Assembly (NCBI RefSeq): GCF_900111445.1
Contig: NZ_FOHE01000016.1
Span: forward strand, 1-64,000
Source of the DNA: Oceanobacillus limi
GTDB taxonomy: Bacteria > Bacillota > Bacilli > Bacillales > Amphibacillaceae
DNA length: 64,000 bases
Direction: 5' to 3'
Positions 62,067-64,000 of the stretch are shown here, in pieces. The position numbers and the translations under genes were made by a program. The notes under the pieces are model-generated. The model saw only the letters and a list, made by a program, of their open reading frames with translations. It was not told where the DNA came from and ran no database searches. The number at the start of each line of letters is the position of its first letter. Within the stretch, counting starts at the first letter, position 1.

Positions 62067-63560
62067 ATGGAACATAAACAATTGGAAAATGTCCAGCTCT
62101 ACATTAACGGAGAATTTGTAGAAGCGAGTTCGATGGAACGGTTTGAAAATAAAAACCCATTTACGAATAAGGTGACGAATCTTGTTTCTAAAGGGGATCA
62201 AGCAGATATTGAGAAAGCAGTTTCTGCTGCAGATGAAGCGTTCCGAAATGGACCATGGGGAACGATGAAGCTTAAAGAACGAATGAAATATATGGAAAGG
62301 ATTGCCGACCTCATCGAAGAGGAAGCGGAAGAAATTGCCCATTTGGAATCGCTTGATTCGGGCTTGCCGATAAGCCAAACAAGGAAAATGGCTGCAAGGG
62401 GTGCCGAGAATTTTCGATTTTACTCCAGAATGGTGCAGTCTCGTATGCATGGGGATGCGTACCAAGTAGATGCCGATTTCTTGAATTATACGGTTTATCA
62501 GCCTTTAGGTGCTGTTGGGTTAATAACTCCTTGGAACGCACCGTTTATGCTTTTAACCTGGAAGGTTGCACCTGCACTGGCTACTGGAAATACGGTCATT
62601 TTGAAGCCGGCTGAACTATCTCCATTATCAGCAAATATTCTAGCCAAAATCATTCATAAAGCAGAGCTTCCTAAGGGAGTATTTAATGTCGTACATGGTC
62701 TTGGGGAAACAGCTGGGGAAGCACTTGTTAAACATGAAAAAGTAAGAGCGATTTCCTTTACTGGTGAAACAACTACTGGGAAGCGAATCATAAAAAATAG
62801 TGCCGATTCATTGAAGAAAACATCGATGGAACTTGGAGGGAAATCACCATTAATTGTTTTTGACGATGCCGATATGGAACAAGCGTTGGATGCAGCAGTT
62901 TGGGGAATTTTTTCCTTCAATGGCGAACGTTGTACAGCGAATTCAAGGGTCTTTTTGCACAAAAACATAAAGGATAAATTCATTGCTTCCTTAAAAGAAC
63001 GTGTCCAAAACATTAGCATTGGTGACCCGTTGGCTGATGATACGGAGCTTGGTCCACTGATTGACCGTGGTCATTTTCAAAAGGTTACTAGCTATATAGA
63101 ATTAGCAAAAGAAGAAGGTTGTGAAGTTATTCAAGGAAGTGTTTCACAGGAACTGGAAAAAGGTAATTTTGTTCCTCCAACATTACTACTGAATGCAAGA
63201 AACGACATGAAAGTTTGCCAGGATGAAATCTTCGGTCCGGTTATGGCGGTTATTGAATTTGAAACCGAAGAAGAAGTAATTGATATGGCTAATGATGTTG
63301 ATTATGGACTTGCAGGGTATGTTTGGACGAACGATATGAAGCGTGGTCATCGAGTAGCACAAGCAGTTGAATCGGGAATGCTTTGGGTGAATTCACAAAA
63401 TGTACGCGATCTACGCATTCCATTTGGTGGAATGAAAGCAAGTGGGATAGGTCGTGAAGGAGGCCACTTTGCCATTTTCGAATTTTACACCGAACCAAAG
63501 GCTATTCATGTAGCTATTGGTGATCATCCTATACCACAGTTTGGAAAGAAGAAAAAATAA
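62067..63560 (+). CDS. hpaE: Aldehyde dehydrogenase, probable 5-carboxymethyl-2-hydroxymuconate semialdehyde dehydrogenase
   Basis: NAD-dependent dehydrogenase of 497 residues. Conserved parts: TPWNAPFMLLTWKVAPALATGNT, FTGETTTGKRI, the general base Glu in TSMELGGKSPLIVF and the nucleophile Cys in FNGERCTANSRVF. Sequence and place directly before hpaB point to HpaE, which oxidises the ring-cleavage product of homoprotocatechuate. Other aldehyde dehydrogenases look similar, so the substrate rests on context. AAAGGGTGATC precedes the ATG. The gap to hpaB is 14 bases. Confidence 0.88.
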   Translation: MEHKQLENVQLYINGEFVEASSMERFENKNPFTNKVTNLVSKGDQADIEKAVSAADEAFRNGPWGTMKLKERMKYMERIADLIEEEAEEIAHLESLDSGLPISQTRKMAARGAENFRFYSRMVQSRMHGDAYQVDADFLNYTVYQPLGAVGLITPWNAPFMLLTWKVAPALATGNTVILKPAELSPLSANILAKIIHKAELPKGVFNVVHGLGETAGEALVKHEKVRAISFTGETTTGKRIIKNSADSLKKTSMELGGKSPLIVFDDADMEQALDAAVWGIFSFNGERCTANSRVFLHKNIKDKFIASLKERVQNISIGDPLADDTELGPLIDRGHFQKVTSYIELAKEEGCEVIQGSVSQELEKGNFVPPTLLLNARNDMKVCQDEIFGPVMAVIEFETEEEVIDMANDVDYGLAGYVWTNDMKRGHRVAQAVESGMLWVNSQNVRDLRIPFGGMKASGIGREGGHFAIFEFYTEPKAIHVAIGDHPIPQFGKKKK

Positions 63561-63574
63561 GGAGGGAAAACAAA

Positions 63575-64000
63575 ATGCCAGCAAAAACAGGGAAGGAATA
63601 TATTAGTCGTTTAAAAGAAGCTAAAAATAATGTTTATATCCATGGAGAAAGAGTGGAGGATGTGACCGAGCATCCTGCCTTTAAGAACGTGATCAAATCC
63701 ATGGCAAACTTGTATGATCTACAACATGAAAAACAAGACAAAATGTTGTACACCTCTCCAACAACAGGAGAAAAAGTCGGGATGACCTTTTTACAGCCGA
63801 AAACCGTAGAGGATTTAATCGCTCGCCGAGAAGCCATTACGGAGTGGGCTAGAACTTCTGGCGGAATGATGGGGAGATCGCCTGATTATTTGAATGCCGA
63901 AGTAATGGCAATGGGCGTAAACAACCGTTTATTCGCAGAAGCAGATCCTCGTTTTGCTGAAAATGCGCGGAATTACTATGAGTATGCCCGGGAAAATGAT
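63575..64000 (+). CDS. hpaB: 4-hydroxyphenylacetate 3-monooxygenase, oxygenase component (3' end outside window)
   Basis: FADH2-dependent hydroxylase that turns 4-hydroxyphenylacetate into homoprotocatechuate with a separate flavin reductase. The first 142 codons are in the window and open to its edge: MPAKTGKEYISRLKEAKNN, the family block VYIHGERVEDVTEHPAFKN, then MTFLQPKTVEDLIARREAI and WARTSGGMMGRSPDYLNAEVMAM. The full protein has about 480-520 residues. AAGGAGGG lies eight bases before the ATG. Third visible gene of the operon; more hpa genes are expected to the right. Confidence 0.93.
   Translation, partial: MPAKTGKEYISRLKEAKNNVYIHGERVEDVTEHPAFKNVIKSMANLYDLQHEKQDKMLYTSPTTGEKVGMTFLQPKTVEDLIARREAITEWARTSGGMMGRSPDYLNAEVMAMGVNNRLFAEADPRFAENARNYYEYAREND

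Overview
The window is a low-G+C, densely coded stretch of a spore-forming Bacillaceae chromosome. Supporting signs are an alpha/beta-type small acid-soluble spore protein (30723-30920), an AsnO-type asparagine synthetase, many Bacillus-type families (YndM, YwbE, YesK, CvfB/YitL, YtrA-type GntR, DUF2164) and strong AGGAGG ribosome binding sites with frequent TTG and GTG starts. A halotolerant genus such as Oceanobacillus or Virgibacillus is plausible from the gene content, but the species cannot be fixed by eye. I saw no rRNA, tRNA, CRISPR array, prophage or intact insertion sequence.

Layout. 1-5.4 kb: a cut gene, a 5'-truncated queF remnant beside a queuosine-precursor transporter, a CorA protein that has lost its GMN motif and second membrane helix, a serine hydrolase and an orphan trpB. 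5.4-14.7 kb: superoxide dismutase, small membrane and secreted proteins, heme O synthase, leucyl aminopeptidase, a HAD phosphatase and an acyl-CoA dehydrogenase. 14.9-15.1 kb holds a dispersed palindromic repeat. 15.3-20.1 kb: a minus-strand group with a YtcJ-type amidohydrolase, an AGCS amino-acid symporter and an NhaC-family antiporter. 20.7-28.0 kb: an FAD oxidase, a STAND/LuxR regulator and pflB-pflA with Rex-like sites. 28.2-37.6 kb: penicillin-amidase family protein, SASP, gamma-glutamyl hydrolase with dipeptidase, a frameshifted membrane-protein gene and asnO. 37.7-41.2 kb: the conserved ywrC | ywrD-ywrB-ywrA set (Lrp regulator, gamma-glutamyltransferase, paired half-size chromate transporters).

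41.5-52.9 kb: nucleotidyltransferase, HAD and DJ-1 family proteins, M3 oligopeptidase, a 193-bp tandem array of the same repeat family seen at 14.9 kb, an M20 peptidase, YwbE, a dicarboxylate/glutamate symporter and CvfB. 52.9-53.8 kb has no gene but is packed with short hairpins and is the best candidate here for an undescribed structured RNA or repeat. 53.8-56.3 kb: a YtrA-type regulator with an ABC transporter. 56.5-58.3 kb: an AEC transporter and a GntR/FCD regulator. 58.6-60.7 kb: small accessory genes, including a retropepsin-like protease with a partner and a frameshifted CxxC-CxxC membrane protein. 61.1-64.0 kb: the start of a 4-hydroxyphenylacetate degradation operon (DapA-family aldolase, HpaE, HpaB cut by the window edge).

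The most coherent regulatory story is at the right end: the GntR/FCD gene and the hpa operon have near-identical promoters (TTGACA, 17 bp, TATGAT), each with an ATCATATAT/ATATATGAT-type palindrome over the -10 box, so the regulator probably represses both itself and the operon.
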